In this document: positions 50,490 through 60,352 of the stretch, in pieces
Layout of the letters: the number at the start of each line of letters is the position of its first letter
How positions within the stretch are numbered: the first letter of the stretch is position 1
NCBI GenBank assembly: GCA_012719135.1
Contig: JAAYAW010000070.1
Coordinates: 36,357 to 100,356, forward strand
Direction: 5' to 3'
Source of the DNA: Chloroflexota bacterium
Lineage (GTDB): Bacteria; Chloroflexota; Anaerolineae; UBA1429
Length of the DNA stretch: 64,000 bases
Notes under the pieces: model-generated
Database searches by the model: none
Told to the model about the DNA's origin: nothing
The model's input: only the letters and a program-made list of their open reading frames with translations
Position numbers and translations under genes: made by a program

Positions 50490-53400
50490 CTAGCGGCGGA
50501 CCCGCACCTCCACGGTGTCGCCATCCAGCCTCTGGCCATCGCTCGCATCCCAGGCAAGTCCGTCATCCTCAAAGAGCAGCACGGTGGCCAGCGTCTCCTG
50601 GCGGAAGTAGGCGCCGAACTCCTCGACCGCCGCATGAGCCTCCGGAGTCAACCCGAGGAGCCCAACGGTGATGCGATCATCGAGGGAATAGCCGGCGTCT
50701 TTTCGCAACGTCTGCACGTAGCGAACGAGGTCACGAACCAGCCCCTCGGCCCGCAGGGTCGGGGTGATCGTCGTGTCCACCGCCAGAGTCACGCCCTTGT
50801 CTGAAACCACGGCTAGCCCCTCCCCTGGTTCGGCGTTGATGATGATCTCCTCAGGTAGCAGCGAGACAGTCTCGCTGCCCACGCTGATCTCGATGGGCTG
50901 TCCCACCTTCAGGCGCCGCACCGCCGGCACGGGATCGAGTTCGGCGAGCGCTTGGCGGATCCGCGGATAGAGAGCGCCGTACTTGGGCCCGAGCAGACGG
51001 CCTTCGCCAGCCAGGCGATAGCGAACGAGCGAGCCCTCGTCTCGGACGAACACCAACTCCTTGACGTTCAACTCGTCGCGCACGAGGCTGGCCAGTTCCT
51101 CGGAGAGGCCCGCACCAGCACCCCCCGCGTATAGGAGGGCCTTGGCCAAAGGCTGGCGGATCTTTATGTTTGCCGAGTTGCGGGCGCTGAGCCCCAGGCT
51201 CGCCGCATCACGGGCCAACGCCATCTGGGCGATCAGATCCCCGTCAATCGTGTCGGCTTCCGGCTCTGGCCAGAGCGTGTGATGCACGCTCTGGAGGGCC
51301 TCGGGCTGCACCGAGCGCACGAGATTCTGATACATGATCTCTGTCACAAAAGGCGTAAACGGCGCCAGCATACGAATCAGGCGCACGAGCACATAGTAGA
51401 GCGTGGCATAGGCGGTCTGCTTGTCCCGGTCATGCTCGCTCTTCCAGAACCGGCGCCGGCTGCGCCGGATATACCAGTTCGTGAGATCGTCGATGAATGC
51501 CTCAGTCACGACGGTAGCCGAGTAAGCATCGGAATCAGCCAGTGAGGCGCTCACCGCCTCGCTCACCTGGTTACAGCGCGCCACAATCCAGCGATCCAGC
51601 GGATTCTGCCCGGCGGGCGCCCGGCCCTCGGGCCGGTCCGAATCAAAGCCTTCGGCGGCGGGCTCCCAGCCGTCCAGGCGGGCATAGCTCACGAAAAAGT
51701 TGTAGACGTTCCAGAGCGGCAGGAGGAACTGCCGCCGGACCTCATCGGCCCTGTTATAGCCGAACAGCAGGTTATTCTCCGGCTTGTGAGCGCAGTATAG
51801 CCAGCGCATCACGTCCACGCCCATCAGGTCCGCCGCCTCGTTGAACTCGATCATGTTCCCTGAGGACTTGTGCATGGGCGAACCGTCTTCGGAGAGCAGG
51901 AGTGCATAGGAGAAATTCTCCAGGAACGGTGGCCTCTCCTCCAGGACCGTGGACATGGCCAGCAGGCTGTAGAACCAGTTCCGGAACTGGCCGGGGAATG
52001 ACTCACTGATCCAGTGGGCAGGGAACCACTTGTCCCAGTAGGCACGATCGCTGCGGTAGCCAAGGGTAGAGAACGGAACCACGCCTGCATCCAGCCAGGG
52101 GTTGCCAACGTCCTCGATCCGGCGCATCTCGGCGCCACACTGAGAACAGCGGATCTTGACGGCATCGATAAAGGGCCGATGTGGGGTATGCCCGTTGAAG
52201 ATGTCCCACCCGGCGACGGCCTTCGACTGCAGGTCGTGCTCGTCCTTTACGACCTCATAGTGGCCGCAATCCTCGCACTCCCAGATGGGAAGCGCAAGGC
52301 CCCAGTAGCGCTTTTTGCTGATCATCCAGTCATGCATGTTCCGCAACCAGTCCAGCTCGCGATCCAGGCCAAAGGCGGGGATCCAGCGGATCTGGCGAGT
52401 CACATCCATCATCTTTTCGCGCAGTTGGTCCATGCTGATGAACCACTCGTCCACGAGGCGAAACACCAGCGGCGTTTTGCATCGCCAGCAGATCGGATAT
52501 CGATGGGTATAGTCCTGCACCCGATAGAGAAGGCCACGGTTCCGCAGATCGTCAAAGATCGGATGGGCTACGTCCGCGACGTTCATCCCGCTGAGCCAGC
52601 CGAAACCCTCGACGACAACGCCTTCCTCGTCCAGGGGCGCCACGATCGGCAGGGAAAGCTCCCGCCCGAGGGCATAGTCCTCAGCCCCGCAGCCCGGGGC
52701 GATGTGAACGATGCCGGTTCCTTCTTCTTCGCCAACCTGATCCCACAGCACCACACGATGGGCCTGTGTAGCCGTTTGCTCGATCCCCTCGGTCAGCTTG
52801 CGCAGCGCCGTGTGCCCGCCCGGTTCCTGGTTGGCCGGAAGGTAGTCAAAGGGGCCGTCATAAGCCCAGCCCTCCATATCGGCCCCGGTCAGCTCGCTGA
52901 GCACCTCATAGGGTCCCTGGAGCATGTGCAGGGTTCCCTTTGAGAGATAGAGGATCTCGTCTCCGGCGCGCACACGTACGTAGGCGAGCTTGGCTCCCAC
53001 GGCCGCCGCGACGTTGCTGGATAGAGTCCAGGGGGTGGTGGTCCACACCAGAAGCGACTCGCCGGGCCGGCCTCGCAACGGGAATCGGACCGTTACGGCC
53101 TCATGGGTGAGTTCGGCATAGCCGTCCGTCACAATCTCGTGCTGGCTGATGCCGGTGGCGCAGCGTGGGCACCAGGGCATGGAATCAGCTCCGCGGTAAA
53201 GCCATCCGTTCTCCCAACACCTGTGGAGCATATTCCAGATGACATAGTTGTTCTCGTTTGAGAAGGTAAAGTAACTGCCGCCCATCTCTCTCAAGCCGAG
53301 ACGTCCGACAATCTGCTCAACCGTGTCCGTCACAGGTCCATCGGGGCCCTGCACCGTGATGATCTGCTGTGGGTCCTCACCCAGCCTGTCCGCGAGCCAC

Positions 53401-53858
53401 CGCAGGTGGGCAGGGCTGTTCCAGTCCATCCAGTAGCCCAGCCGGATTGACTGCTCCGTTTGCACCGCCGCCATACGCAATACGCGCTGCTTGCACTTGA
53501 TCACAAAGCGATCCAGCCCGTATGCCTCGATATCCTTTTTGGTGGCGAATCCGAGTTCCTTCTCCACCTCGACCTCGACCCACAGGCCCTGGCAATCAAA
53601 ACCATTCTGGTAGCGCAGTTCGCGACCCTGCATGGCCCAGAAGCGGTTGAAGAGGTCTTTGTAGGTACGTCCCCAGCCGTGGTGCACGCCCATCGGGTTG
53701 TTGGCCGTGATGGGACCGTCGATAAACGACCAGGGCGGGCTGTCATGGCGCAGTTCACGCAAACGCTCAAAGGCGCGGGATTGCTCCCACATCTGCAGCA
53801 CGTCCTTCTCCTGCTCGACGAAGTCCACGTTGCTCGGCACCGGATTGAAGGTCATCAC
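50490..53858 (-). CDS. ileS: Isoleucyl-tRNA synthetase
   Basis: SFIDGPITANNPMGVHHGWGRTYKD HIGH-region, DGSPMHKSSGNMIEFNEA KMSKS-region, editing domain WTTTPWTLSSNVAAAVG; T-box leader upstream. Confidence 0.95.
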   Translation of the reverse strand: MMTFNPVPSNVDFVEQEKDVLQMWEQSRAFERLRELRHDSPPWSFIDGPITANNPMGVHHGWGRTYKDLFNRFWAMQGRELRYQNGFDCQGLWVEVEVEKELGFATKKDIEAYGLDRFVIKCKQRVLRMAAVQTEQSIRLGYWMDWNSPAHLRWLADRLGEDPQQIITVQGPDGPVTDTVEQIVGRLGLREMGGSYFTFSNENNYVIWNMLHRCWENGWLYRGADSMPWCPRCATGISQHEIVTDGYAELTHEAVTVRFPLRGRPGESLLVWTTTPWTLSSNVAAAVGAKLAYVRVRAGDEILYLSKGTLHMLQGPYEVLSELTGADMEGWAYDGPFDYLPANQEPGGHTALRKLTEGIEQTATQAHRVVLWDQVGEEEGTGIVHIAPGCGAEDYALGRELSLPIVAPLDEEGVVVEGFGWLSGMNVADVAHPIFDDLRNRGLLYRVQDYTHRYPICWRCKTPLVFRLVDEWFISMDQLREKMMDVTRQIRWIPAFGLDRELDWLRNMHDWMISKKRYWGLALPIWECEDCGHYEVVKDEHDLQSKAVAGWDIFNGHTPHRPFIDAVKIRCSQCGAEMRRIEDVGNPWLDAGVVPFSTLGYRSDRAYWDKWFPAHWISESFPGQFRNWFYSLLAMSTVLEERPPFLENFSYALLLSEDGSPMHKSSGNMIEFNEAADLMGVDVMRWLYCAHKPENNLLFGYNRADEVRRQFLLPLWNVYNFFVSYARLDGWEPAAEGFDSDRPEGRAPAGQNPLDRWIVARCNQVSEAVSASLADSDAYSATVVTEAFIDDLTNWYIRRSRRRFWKSEHDRDKQTAYATLYYVLVRLIRMLAPFTPFVTEIMYQNLVRSVQPEALQSVHHTLWPEPEADTIDGDLIAQMALARDAASLGLSARNSANIKIRQPLAKALLYAGGAGAGLSEELASLVRDELNVKELVFVRDEGSLVRYRLAGEGRLLGPKYGALYPRIRQALAELDPVPAVRRLKVGQPIEISVGSETVSLLPEEIIINAEPGEGLAVVSDKGVTLAVDTTITPTLRAEGLVRDLVRYVQTLRKDAGYSLDDRITVGLLGLTPEAHAAVEEFGAYFRQETLATVLLFEDDGLAWDASDGQRLDGDTVEVRVRR

Positions 53859-53892
53859 CTATCTCCTCTGGAGCACCACATGTGCGCACAAA

Positions 53893-54180
53893 CAAAAACG
53901 CTCCCGTCCCTTGAGGGACGAGAGCTGCTGGAGCATCCCGCGGTACCACCCTGATTGGCATACGCCCACTCACCCTGCGCAACACCGCGGCCGCCGTGCT
54001 TTGGCTGATACAGGAGCGCCCTGGTAACGAGGGGCGAATCCGGGCACGTCTACTGGGCCGCTGCCGTTTGAGTGCCAGCTCGGGAGGGATCTTCGGTCAC
54101 AACCAACGCACCCGGATCACACCTCCCCGGGCTCTCTGAGCGTGGCCTGTGACGTACTCGTCTCCGTCATAGCCTGTAAC
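53893..54180 (-). promoter_or_regulatory. T-box leader (putative Ile specifier AUC) with terminator upstream of ileS
   Basis: Minus strand GACGGAGACGAGTACGTCAC start, AGAGAGCC, putative specifier ATC (54090-54088), T-box AGGGTGGTACCGCGG (53952-53938), terminator GCTCTCGTCCC-TCAA-GGGACGGGAGCGTTTTTG. Confidence 0.92.
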
Positions 54181-54186
54181 ATAGCC

Positions 54187-54215
54187 ATTATACCCATCGG
54201 GGCGGAGCGCGTCAA
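54187..54215 (-). promoter_or_regulatory. Promoter of ileS leader
   Basis: Minus strand TTGACG (54215-54210) - 17 nt - TATAAT (54192-54187). Confidence 0.75.
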
Positions 54216-54928
54216 CTTTCGTCGCCCGTCCCGCGCTCGTTGAGAATCTGTCCATCAGCCATGTCGTAGGTATAGTGCGTATACTCCCGCATCACCGGAT
54301 CGTGGGACGTCATCAAAATCGATACGTCCTCGCTGGTCACGATGGTCCGAAACAGATCCATGATCGCGCGGCCAGTGACGCTATCCAGCTCTCCCGTAGG
54401 CTCATCCGCAAGGATCAACCCGGGGCGGTTGACGAGCGCACGCGCGATCGCGACGCGTTGTTGCTGCCCGCCGGAAAGCTCCTGAGGGCGATGCCTGGCC
54501 CATCGCGTCAACCCCACCAGTTCGAGCATCTCCATCACACGCTGGCGCCGCACCCTCGCCCTCGTGCCAAGCATGCGCAACGGGAGCTCTACATTCTCAA
54601 AGGCCGACATCGTTGGCATGAGCGCGAAGGACTGGAAGATAAAACCGATGCGGTGCCGTCGCAGCTCGGTCAGTTCGCGGTCGGAGACGCCGGAGATATC
54701 CTGGCCATACACGTACATCTGACCTTCGCTGGGATGATCAAGCCCACCGATGATGTTCATCAACGTCGTCTTGCCCGAGCCGGAGCGCCCCATCAGCCCC
54801 ACGAACTCTTGTGGCCGGACTTCTACGCTGACTCCCCTCAGCGCGTGCACTTCGTTCTGACCAACGCGAAAGACCCGCGTTACGCCGACGCTCCTTACGA
54901 CGAGATCGCCATTGGATTCTGCTGTCAC
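54212..54928 (-). CDS. ABC transporter ATP-binding protein (MacB/LolD-like)
   Basis: [26 protein letters not shown] Walker [16 protein letters not shown] signature, [12 protein letters not shown] Walker B. Confidence 0.93.
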   Translation of the reverse strand: MTAESNGDLVVRSVGVTRVFRVGQNEVHALRGVSVEVRPQEFVGLMGRSGSGKTTLMNIIGGLDHPSEGQMYVYGQDISGVSDRELTELRRHRIGFIFQSFALMPTMSAFENVELPLRMLGTRARVRRQRVMEMLELVGLTRWARHRPQELSGGQQQRVAIARALVNRPGLILADEPTGELDSVTGRAIMDLFRTIVTSEDVSILMTSHDPVMREYTHYTYDMADGQILNERGTGDES

Positions 54929-56040
54929 GTGATATCCTTTGTCTGGTCAGCTTGATCGCCTCTGCCGAGGAGCCTGCGCAGGTTGCGCCTCGCCCCGGCC
55001 ACCTGCAGGCGCAGATCCCGAGAACGCCCGGGGCGCGCCCAGCTCTCAGCCGCCTCGGCCGCACGAGCAGCCTGAGCGGTCGTATCGGAAAGGCCCATCG
55101 CCGGCCGGATGAGTATGCCCTCGTCGGTGAGATCGATCTGAGCGCGATCGGAAATCCCCAGCGCCTCCAGAAACTCACGTGGCACTTGCAGCCGCCCCGC
55201 GGAATCCAGCACCACGTACTCATGAAAAGCCGCCGCCGGATCTGCGGATATACTGCGGCCAGCCTGGCCGTTCGCGTCGTCCTGTAGAGGCTCGCCCTCG
55301 CCGCTTGGAGCATCCGCGTCTTCGCCGCCAGCCTGCAGCCGGCGCACGCGCTCACTGGAGGTGCGGCCGTCGCGTATGGTGACCACACGATCGACCTGGT
55401 TGGAGGCACGGACATCGTGCGTCACCATGACGACGGTGAGGCCGAACTCCTCGCTAAGGGTGCGCAGGGTATCGATGATCGCCTGAGCCGTCACCGTATC
55501 CACCTCGCCGGTGGGCTCGTCCGCCAGAAGCAGGACGGGCTTGTTGGCAAGGCCCACAGCGATCGCGGTTCGCTGCTGCTCTCCACCAGAGAGTTGAGCC
55601 AGAGCGTGGTGCCTTCTGGACCACAGACCGACCGCCTCCAGCAACTGCTGCGCCCAGTCCTCACGCTCCTTGGGGCCCAGCCCCGCCACGATCATCGGCA
55701 GCTGGACGTTCTCGTTCACGGTGAGATATGGAATGAGGTTTCGAGATGGCTGTTGCCACACAAAGCCGACCTTCTCTCGCCGGTACTTTGTCAGTGCCAC
55801 CGTGGAAAGCTTGAGAAGGTCCTGGCCATCCACGACTGCCTTGCCCGCCGACGGCCTATCCAGCCCGCCGAGGATGTTCATCAGGGTCGACTTGCCGCTG
55901 CCACTGGGCCCGATGATGGCCATGAACTCGCCGCGCTCGACAACCAGGTCCAGTCCTCCTAAAGCCACCATCTCCAGATCCTGGACCTTGTATATCTTGA
56001 CCAGGCCGTCACACAGGATCATCGGACCGTTCGATGCCAT
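54925..56040 (-). CDS. ABC transporter ATP-binding protein with C-terminal SpoVT/AbrB-like segment
   Basis: AIIGPSGSGKSTLMNILGGLDRPSAG Walker [30 protein letters not shown]-terminal EYVVLDSAGRLQVPREFLEALGISDRAQIDLTDEGILIRP. Confidence 0.9.
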   Translation of the reverse strand: MASNGPMILCDGLVKIYKVQDLEMVALGGLDLVVERGEFMAIIGPSGSGKSTLMNILGGLDRPSAGKAVVDGQDLLKLSTVALTKYRREKVGFVWQQPSRNLIPYLTVNENVQLPMIVAGLGPKEREDWAQQLLEAVGLWSRRHHALAQLSGGEQQRTAIAVGLANKPVLLLADEPTGEVDTVTAQAIIDTLRTLSEEFGLTVVMVTHDVRASNQVDRVVTIRDGRTSSERVRRLQAGGEDADAPSGEGEPLQDDANGQAGRSISADPAAAFHEYVVLDSAGRLQVPREFLEALGISDRAQIDLTDEGILIRPAMGLSDTTAQAARAAEAAESWARPGRSRDLRLQVAGARRNLRRLLGRGDQADQTKDIT

Positions 56041-56354
56041 AACTAGACTGCCTCTCCCAGCTAGACTGCCTTTAGGTACTTGGCGGCGAATGCCGCACGA
56101 GACCCCTCGCGCGTCCGATTCCGCACGCCCACGATGACAGGTGCCGCAACGCCATCCCGCGAGGGGTGTCGCCAGCTGTGCGGGCCCCTCATGATGCACA
56201 CTCCCGGTGAAACCCAGGCGCTGGCGCTGGTTTGTTCAGAGCCCTCGGTCAGGCTGGGGGCAATGGATGCATCGGCCCCAGCAGCACGGTGACGCCGCGC
56301 CCGACACGCGCGACATACGCCCCCGTGCTTCGACCCGGATGACACTCGATCCAC

Positions 56355-57839
56355 CTACTGGCCGATGACCTCCTGGCCCTCTTCAAGCCCGGACACGATC
56401 TCTACTCTCTCCGACCCGGTGATGCCGATGGTAATATCGGCCCTTCGTTCGGTCGCACCTTCTCTGACGACCACAAACGCGCGCCCCGAGTAGGTGCGGA
56501 TGGCCGCCGGCGGCAGCCAGAGAGCATCGGCCGCCTGCGCAACGACCACGTCCACCCGGACCAGATCGCCCGGCTTGACCTCGCGATCGCCCGGATCGAA
56601 GGAGATGCGCGTGTTCTTGTCCACATCCACCAGATCGCTGCTTCCACCGCCCCCGTAAGGGTAAGGAAGCTGGTAGATCTCACCGGTGAGCACCTCTCCA
56701 GGGTATTGGGAGAGCACCAGTTGCGCCAGCATCCCTTCGGATACCTTATCCAGCTGCTCGTTGGTCGGCTGAGCCGTCACCTCCAGCTGCGCATCATTGG
56801 CAATCACCATCACGGACTTGAAGGCCTCGGCGTTTGTGCCCTCATTGGCCGACATGGTGGTGATCCGCCCGGCAAACGGCGCAACGATCTGACGATCGGC
56901 GATCTGGTCCTCCAGGCGCTCCACAGCCAGCGTGGCTCGGTTCACCGCACGCGTCACCTGCGGATCAACGTCCGTCGCAGCGCGAGCCAGTTCCTCCTCG
57001 GCCAGTTCGATCTGCCGCGAAAGGACGGCGATATCGATATCGGCATTGCGGCGGCTCTGCAGAGCCCTCTGATACGCCGACTGCAACGAGAGGATCTCCA
57101 GCTCAGAGGGACCCTTCTCCACAGCCTGCAGTGCCAGTTGCTGCTGGAAAACCGTCGCCTCGGCTCGCTGTACGTTGGCCTTGGCGGAATCACACTGGAT
57201 GCCCGGGTTCCCGCAAGCAGAATCGCGTGCCAACTGGGCAGCCCAGAGTGAGCTCTGTGCTTGTTCCAGGCTGCTGCGGGCCAACGCGATCTGGTCCGCG
57301 CTGGGTCCCGCCAACGCCTCATCCAGACGGCCCTTGGCCAACCGAACCTCCAGATCCAGAGAGGCAAGTGCCCCCCGAAGCTTGTCCAGCTGCAGACGCT
57401 GGATATCCAGCTGCGCTTCCGCGCTCGATTGCCTGGCATCAAGCGACTCTAGCGCCGTGCTCAAGTTGCTCTGGGCCGTCTCCAACTCGATCTGCGCCTG
57501 GGCGAGCTCTCGCTGCAGATCCGTGATATCGAGTTCAGCCAGCAGTTGGCCTTGCTCCACCTGATCACCGCGGCTCACATGGACGCTCACCACCCGTCCA
57601 CCTGCCTCAAAGTAGAGCTGCTCCTCCACCGTGGGCGAAATACGACCGTTAAAGGTGATCCTATCCTCCACGTCGCCTCGCTGGACGGTATAGGTTGGCT
57701 GTTTGGCTACCTCGGGAGGCGGGAGCGGCGTGGGCGTGGGTTCTTCATCGCCGGTTGAGGACATGTTGGTGCATCCGCCGGCGACGATTATCGCAATCGC
57801 CAGCATGATGGCCACGAGAGCACGCGTTCGTTGCAGCAT
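56355..57839 (-). CDS. HlyD/MacA-type periplasmic adaptor-like lipoprotein
   Basis: Lipobox IIVAGGC; YTVQRGDVEDRITFNGRISPTVEEQLYFEAGGRVVSVHVSRGDQVEQGQLLAELD; long coiled coil; RQIVAPFAGRITTMSANEG. Confidence 0.88.
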   Translation of the reverse strand: MLQRTRALVAIMLAIAIIVAGGCTNMSSTGDEEPTPTPLPPPEVAKQPTYTVQRGDVEDRITFNGRISPTVEEQLYFEAGGRVVSVHVSRGDQVEQGQLLAELDITDLQRELAQAQIELETAQSNLSTALESLDARQSSAEAQLDIQRLQLDKLRGALASLDLEVRLAKGRLDEALAGPSADQIALARSSLEQAQSSLWAAQLARDSACGNPGIQCDSAKANVQRAEATVFQQQLALQAVEKGPSELEILSLQSAYQRALQSRRNADIDIAVLSRQIELAEEELARAATDVDPQVTRAVNRATLAVERLEDQIADRQIVAPFAGRITTMSANEGTNAEAFKSVMVIANDAQLEVTAQPTNEQLDKVSEGMLAQLVLSQYPGEVLTGEIYQLPYPYGGGGSSDLVDVDKNTRISFDPGDREVKPGDLVRVDVVVAQAADALWLPPAAIRTYSGRAFVVVREGATERRADITIGITGSERVEIVSGLEEGQEVIGQ

Positions 57840-58077
57840 CACATCTCTCCTGCTCTGGGTTATCGCCGCCGGAATGCCCCAGGAGCGCTTCCCCTGGCTG
57901 GATCCTGCGCTCAACGCCTTCGAAAGGCCTACCGGAAGCGACCGACATGGTGGTATGCTAGCCCAATTGGATCATGCCCGCAAGAAGAAGGAGATGGGGC
58001 GACAGAATGGGGCCTGCGTCCATAGCAAACGCACCCGCCAGGCCTGGCCGGACGGGTGCGCAGAAACCGTCGCCGAG

Positions 58078-58527
58078 CTATGCCTCGCGAACGATGTTGA
58101 CCTTGACAGTGATCTGCACATCGGAATGCAGCTTGACCGATACGTCGTAGCTGCCCAACTCGCGAAGCGGATCCTCAAGGGCGACCTTGCGTTTGTCCAC
58201 CTCGTCGCCAATCGCCTCGGCCAGCTTTTCGGCGATATCCGCGGCCGTGATCGATCCGTACAGCTTGTCATTCTCCCCGACCCGTGCCGAAAACGTCAGC
58301 TCGACATGCTCCAGCTTTTCGGCATGCCGGCGAGCCGCTTCGTGCAGTTCTGCTTCTCGGCGGGCATCTGCCTCGGCCTTGCCGGCCAGTTGCTTGCGAG
58401 CGGCGTCCGTAGCCGCAATGGCCAGTCCCCTGGCGATCAGATAGTTGCGCGCATAGCCATCGGCGACGTTCACCGTTTCACCGACCGCGCCCAGCTTTTT
58501 GACGTCCTTGAGCAATATCACCTGCAT
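58078..58527 (-). CDS. rplI: 50S ribosomal protein L9
   Basis: [55 protein letters not shown]. Confidence 0.97.
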   Translation of the reverse strand: MQVILLKDVKKLGAVGETVNVADGYARNYLIARGLAIAATDAARKQLAGKAEADARREAELHEAARRHAEKLEHVELTFSARVGENDKLYGSITAADIAEKLAEAIGDEVDKRKVALEDPLRELGSYDVSVKLHSDVQITVKVNIVREA

Positions 58528-58622
58528 GCTGGTCCCTCCGCAATATGCCATCAGCCCGACATCATGATACCGTAAGGGGCCCTCCTCGCCAACTTGGCAC
58601 AGCCGGACGGAGGGAACGCAAA

Positions 58623-58654
58623 GCCGGGCCGGAGGGGAGGCCCTCCGGCCCGGC
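58623..58654 (-). terminator. Terminator downstream of SPFH gene
   Basis: 14-bp perfect stem gccgggccggaggg-gagg-ccctccggcccggc; minus tail TTTGCGTT. Confidence 0.65.
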
Positions 58655-58668
58655 CGTCAGCACATGTC

Positions 58669-59676
58669 TTACAGGCGGCTCAGAATGTCCTGCCGCTTGG
58701 CGTCATACTCTTCCTGCGAGATGAGCCCGTTATCCAGCAGGTTCTTGAGTGTCGTCAACGCGGCGACCGGGTCCGCGGCCGCTGCCTGATCGTTGGCCGC
58801 GCCAGCCGCCGGCTGGCTCCCGGAAGCGAAGGAACTCGCCATCGCCTGTGCCGCCGCCATGCCCGCGCCAAGCCCGAGGCCCATCTGCGCGGTGCCGGCT
58901 GCGGCGCCTCCCTCCACGGTAGCAGCATCGCCCACCGCCCTGGCCGTCTTGAACTTCATGTACCGGTCCATGTCCCCGATGGCGCCCATGGAAGCCGCCT
59001 CATCGATCGCGGCGCTGGTCTCGTCCGTGGGGCTGACCGAGAGGATGTAGAGCTGCTTCAGAGACATGCCGATGGCGGCAAAGTCGTCGCGCAGCTTGAC
59101 GCGCGCCGCGGCGGACATCTCCTCAAACATGGAAGGCAAGTCCAGCACTGAGCGCATGGTCTGCCCAAGCAGATCCGTCAACCGGTTGATGATCATACTG
59201 CGAAGGTAGTTGGACACGTCTTCAGTGGTGTAGTACCCTCGCGCTCCCACCATCTGGCCCACAAAGAGCTGGGCGTCGGCCACGGCCATGTTGTACGTGC
59301 CATGGGCGCGCAGGCGAACCATGCGCAGAACCTCATCGCGCAGCGTGATCGGCTCCGGCGTCCCCCAGCGCATGTCGATGAAATCGCGCGTGTTGACGAA
59401 ATAGACCTCTGCGGTAAAGGGCGTATCGCCGCTAAAAACCGCCGACACCAGATTGACCAAGAGAGGGATGTTCGCCGTGCTGATGGTGTGGCGACCGGGG
59501 CCGAAGGCATCCAGGGCCTTGCCATCCCGGAAAAAGACCGCCACCTGCCCCTCTCGTACGATCACCTGCGTACCAATGCGAAAGTCGCCGGCTCCGGTCT
59601 GCGGTACGCGACGCACCAGGTCACGAGCACCCATATCCGGGGCCTGAACGACATCCAGTATCCTCGCCATCGTCAT
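58669..59676 (-). CDS. SPFH domain protein with C-terminal SHOCT-like motif
   Basis: GTQVIVREGQVAVFFRDGKALDAFGPGRHTISTANIPLL; C-terminus LKNLLDNGLISQEEYDAKRQDILSRL. Confidence 0.88.
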   Translation of the reverse strand: MTMARILDVVQAPDMGARDLVRRVPQTGAGDFRIGTQVIVREGQVAVFFRDGKALDAFGPGRHTISTANIPLLVNLVSAVFSGDTPFTAEVYFVNTRDFIDMRWGTPEPITLRDEVLRMVRLRAHGTYNMAVADAQLFVGQMVGARGYYTTEDVSNYLRSMIINRLTDLLGQTMRSVLDLPSMFEEMSAAARVKLRDDFAAIGMSLKQLYILSVSPTDETSAAIDEAASMGAIGDMDRYMKFKTARAVGDAATVEGGAAAGTAQMGLGLGAGMAAAQAMASSFASGSQPAAGAANDQAAAADPVAALTTLKNLLDNGLISQEEYDAKRQDILSRL

Positions 59677-59710
59677 GTCTCCTTTGTGTCGCAGTGCGCG
59701 CAGGGCGCCG

Positions 59711-60229
59711 TCAGCTCAGAATCACCTGTTGTCTCTCGCTAAAGAGGCGATGTAGCCGCTCCAGATCGGTGGCAAGGGCGTTGCCCGCTTCTTGAATGGG
59801 CTCACCGGCGGCCGACGATGCCGCAATGCGATCCAGTATCTCACCCAGCGAGGTGACGCCGTCCATCATCGAATGATCGAAATCGTACAGCTTGTCCAGC
59901 GCTTGATCATCCACCTTGATGGCATCAAAGAGACCGCTGTATCCGTAGCTGGCGGTACGGATGCGGTCCACCAGCAGCTGCAGCCTGCTGACGGCACGCT
60001 CCAGCAACATCATTCCCGTGAGGTCACCAGCCGTCACAAGATCCTGTTGTACCCGGTTCAGACGGTCCAGGACCTGGTCATACTGCTCTGCCACGAGCAT
60101 GCGGAGGAGTTTGTCGGCATCACGCCGCTGCTCCTTCTGTCGGTAGCCGCCATACCCTGGAATCTTGTTCGCCAGAGATTCGAGCTTGTTCTGTGAGGAC
60201 TGGATTTTCTCGGTCAGATCCCCCAACAT
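59711..60229 (-). CDS. Conserved-looking helical hypothetical protein upstream of SPFH gene
   Basis: 172-aa ORF, heptad-rich, same strand, 35-nt gap to SPFH gene. Confidence 0.7.
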   Translation of the reverse strand: MLGDLTEKIQSSQNKLESLANKIPGYGGYRQKEQRRDADKLLRMLVAEQYDQVLDRLNRVQQDLVTAGDLTGMMLLERAVSRLQLLVDRIRTASYGYSGLFDAIKVDDQALDKLYDFDHSMMDGVTSLGEILDRIAASSAAGEPIQEAGNALATDLERLHRLFSERQQVILS

Positions 60230-60352
60230 AACCTATCTCCTTGCTTTGAGCAGTGGGTCCGTACGCATCGCCCTCTGCACCCATTACGGCAAAGTCGGCG
60301 CTTTGTTGCGCCTGTCACATTGTAGGCGATGGAAATGGCTTTGTAAACGACC

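Noticed and set aside
56041-56354. 97-aa minus ORF between adaptor and ABC ATPase as a missing transport subunit
   Set aside because: No hydrophobic segments or similarity to permeases; composition looks non-coding
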